Below are positions 32,699 to 35,119 of a DNA stretch of 35,119 nt, piece by piece. This DNA is from Ophiosphaerella korrae (lineage: Eukaryota; Ascomycota; Dothideomycetes; Pleosporales; Phaeosphaeriaceae). Each line of letters opens with the position of its first letter. Within the stretch, counting starts at the first letter, position 1. The notes below the pieces were generated by a model. The model was not told the DNA's origin. It was given only the letters and a program-made list of their open reading frames with translations, and ran no database searches. Where the stretch lies: the NCBI GenBank assembly GCA_028456385.1, contig JALNQF010000401.1, forward strand, positions 1-35,119, given 5' to 3'. The translations under genes were made by a program, and so were the position numbers.

Positions 32699-35119
32699 GT
32701 TTTAATATAAATCTTATATCTCTATCTATAATAATTTTATCTAGTAGTCTATATTAACTAATTATAGTTCCTAGAACCTAATATATAGTAACTTCTATCT
32801 TACTTTTCTCTTTATATAGCCTAAAGTATAAGTACTTTATAATTTTATCTACTATTATTAGGATTCTATTATACTTAACTCCTAATATTAAGTCTTTTAA
32901 CTTTAGTAACTTTGTAATAAAGTCTATTATAATAACTCCTTATAGTTATTTTAGTACTTCTACTAGTTATAATATTCTATATAGTATATATCTATTATAT
33001 TTATTTTTATAGTATTCTATATAGTTTTATAGTACTTCTATTACTTACTATCTTACTTTTAAGATATAGTAGTCTTATAGTAACCTATCTAGGGTTTTAT
33101 TAATTCCTTAGTATCTATATACTAGTAATTTATAAAATTATTATATAAATTCTCTCTATATTTTCTTTAAGATATATATTCTTCTATATACTTATATAAA
33201 TCCTTCTTAGGTTTTAAGCTTTTCTATTTCTTTAGTAGCTTTATTTATCTCTTTCTAAATCTATTTATCTAGCTCGCTATTCTTTCTTTTAAGTATTATA
33301 GCTATTTTAGGTATATTTAAGACTAAATATTCTTTCTTGTTCTTAACTAGAACTATACTAGTAGTATTTACTTCTTCTTATAAGTCTAGTCTTTTACTAA
33401 GAGCATTTATAAGTTAGTTATCTTTCTCTTTTATATATATAATTTCTAAATTAAATATTAATAGGAATTCCTACTATCTTATATAGTATTATAATAAGTT
33501 ATTATTTATTATAAATCTTATAAGATTCTTATAGTCTATATAGACCTTTATCTTATATTTTATTCTTTATAAATATACTCTCTATTACTTAAATACTTTA
33601 TAGATTACTAGTATCTCTTTATTATAGATTAAGTAGTTAAGCTCTACTAGTTTTATTTTCTTAAAGAAGTATTTAACTAAGTACTCTTTCTTAGTCTTTA
33701 GGTCTTCTTATATTAGTACTATTCTATAAGCTAAGTTAGATACGTTTATCTTTACTATTACTAGTAGGTCTAGGTTATATATTCTAATAACTAGGTTTTT
33801 TATAAATTTTCTTTTAATCTTATTAAATACTTTATTATATTCCTTTATCTATTTAAATAGTATATCTTTCTTTATAAGCTTTATTATAGGTTCTATATCT
33901 TTAGACTATCTTACTATTAACTTTCTATAAAAGTTTACTAGTCTATAGAATTATTATACCTCTTTTAGGTTTTTTAGTATTAGCTATTTATTAATTAATT
34001 TAATCTTTCCTAGATTAATCTAGATTTTTCTTAGTTCTATAATAAATCTAAGGAAGTCTATTTCTTTTATATAGAATTTATATTTTCTTATCTTAAGAAA
34101 TAATTTACTTTTTACTAGTTTCTCTAGTACTTTATATATATATTATACGTGTTCTTCTTCTATTTCTAAGAATATAAGAATATTATCTAGGTATATAAAT
34201 ATAAATATATCTAAGTACTCTCTTAGTACTATATTAATTTATTCTTAGAAGGCTACTAGTATATTTATTAAGCTAAAAGGTATAACTAAGTATTTATATA
34301 ATCTATATTACGTTCTAAATACTATTTTCTATTTATTTCCTTCTTTAATTCTAATTTAGTAGTAAGCGTTCTAGATATCTAGTTTTATAAAGATCTTTAC
34401 TTTCTATAGTCTATCTTGTATTTTATTTATTTATAGTAAAGAGTATTAGTTCTTATTTATAACTATATTTATTTTTCTAAAGTCTACGCAAAGTTATTTT
34501 TCTTCTATTCTCTTTTTATCTATAAATATAAGTTTATATACTACTAAGGATTTAAATTCTTATATCTATCTTTTCTTTATTACGTTTGCAATAAATACTT
34601 GTTTAATTTTAGATTCTTCTTTAGTTTTTCTATAGACTAGGCTCTATCCTATATTCTTTTCTTTCTCTAGTTTTATTACTAAATCCTATAGCTAATATTC
34701 TAGAAGATAGTCTTTAGGCTCTATAAGCTATTTCTCCTATTTCTTATATTCTTTAAGGAATTTTCCTTTATAGGTGCTTATATTAGCCTTTAATATATCT
34801 ATTCTATAGTAGTTAATTTTTCCTATTCTCTAATTAATATATAGGTTAGTTATCTATAACTATAGTATACCTAGTATTATATCTTATTTATTATTAATTG
34901 TTGTTATATCTATAACTATATTTTTAATTATTATTCCTTCTAGTTCTAGTATAGAAAGAACTATTTTAAACCTTTTAGGTTCCTAAAATAGTTTTCCTTT
35001 AATTATATTTAATTATTAAGAGTACTTTTTTATTATATAATATATTCCTTATATTTCTATAAACTTCTTAGATATAAAGTTTCTTATAGCTCTACTATTA
35101 ATTATTAATTATACTTTCT

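Larger units (their letters stand above)
28945..35119 (-). mobile_element. Element F: Gypsy retrotransposon split by a DNA transposon
   Basis: On the minus strand F has protease to chromodomain, the antisense-frame region, a polypurine tract and a 441-bp 3' LTR. It lacks gag and the 5' LTR because the window ends at the protease. It is the closest relative of A, with the same LTR length and the same 54-bp LTR module. It is interrupted at 30848-32696 by a Fot1-like element; removing this and one TA restores sequence collinear with B. Confidence 0.9.
30032..35119 (-). pseudogene. pol: Gypsy pol, element F (interrupted by a Fot1-like element)
   Basis: The protease motif is NSRA at 35088-35099, next to the window end. 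The RT box YLDN is at 34182-34193 (YLDNIL from 34176). RNase H and the first integrase motifs follow down to 32697. The Fot1-like insertion then splits the integrase near its second catalytic Asp, and the rest of integrase and the chromodomain continue from 30847 to 30032. The insertion plus duplicated TA is 1,851 bp, a multiple of three. The chromodomain frame still differs from the RT frame, so another indel exists. RIP stops are frequent. Confidence 0.88.

Noticed and set aside
1..35119. Near absence of TGA stops, as if TGA were reassigned or the genome organellar
   Set aside because: TpG is depleted everywhere, not only in frames, together with CpA. RIP explains it. Nuclear fungal elements (Gypsy, Fot1-like) fill the window, so an alternative code or mitochondrial origin is not needed.
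28945..35119. A and F as terminal repeats of one giant transposon spanning the window
   Set aside because: Each arm is itself an ordinary Gypsy element with its own LTR, and the window edges fall inside its protease with no end motif. There is no captain-type tyrosine recombinase or cargo gene as in Starship elements.
1..35119. Host genes or short open frames between elements
   Set aside because: All intervals are accounted for by elements or their tails. The remaining short open frames lack ATG starts, recognisable domains and conservation.

Overview
The window is an AT-rich block built almost entirely from dead transposable elements, of the kind found in filamentous ascomycetes (Pezizomycotina) that have repeat-induced point mutation (RIP). 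CpA and TpG are nearly absent and TpA is in great excess, while CpG, CpT and CpC survive. As a result ATG and TGA are very rare, and almost every in-frame stop is a TAA or TAG where Gln or Trp is expected. I see no host gene, tRNA, rRNA or CRISPR array. Species cannot be read from the sequence.

Layout, left to right. A (1-4287, +): Ty3/Gypsy chromodomain element from its protease to its 3' LTR. X (4288-7845, -): a different element with a long gag-like frame, cut on the left by A. B (7846-14054, -): Gypsy element with 5' LTR, gag and pol, but no 3' LTR. C (14055-18798, +): Gypsy pol and 3' LTR, cut by B. D (18799-19506, +): protease-region fragment. E (19507-26561, +): the only Gypsy copy with both LTRs. 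G (26562-28944, +): RNase H-integrase-chromodomain of a second Gypsy family. F (28945-35119, -): close relative of A, split by a 1,849-bp Fot1/pogo-type DNA transposon (30848-32696).

The main Gypsy family encodes gag (two CCHC knuckles), aspartic protease, reverse transcriptase, RNase H, integrase (D-D35-E) and a C-terminal chromodomain. In E these are all in one reading frame. A polypurine tract precedes a 430-460 bp LTR of the form TGTTA...TAACA. Between the end of pol and the polypurine tract lie about 0.6 kb that hold an antisense reading frame whose translation appears conserved among divergent copies. This is the most unusual coding signal in the window.

The elements record a history of insertion (B in C, C in D, Fot1-like in F, A in X) and of rearrangement: broken ends, an E copy whose two LTRs carry different internal modules, and flanks of E that belong to different elements. 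The first and last bases of the window are the same point of the same element in opposite orientation, so the window is bounded by an inverted repeat of at least 4.28 kb. That may be a real fold-back structure or a contig broken at a repeat.
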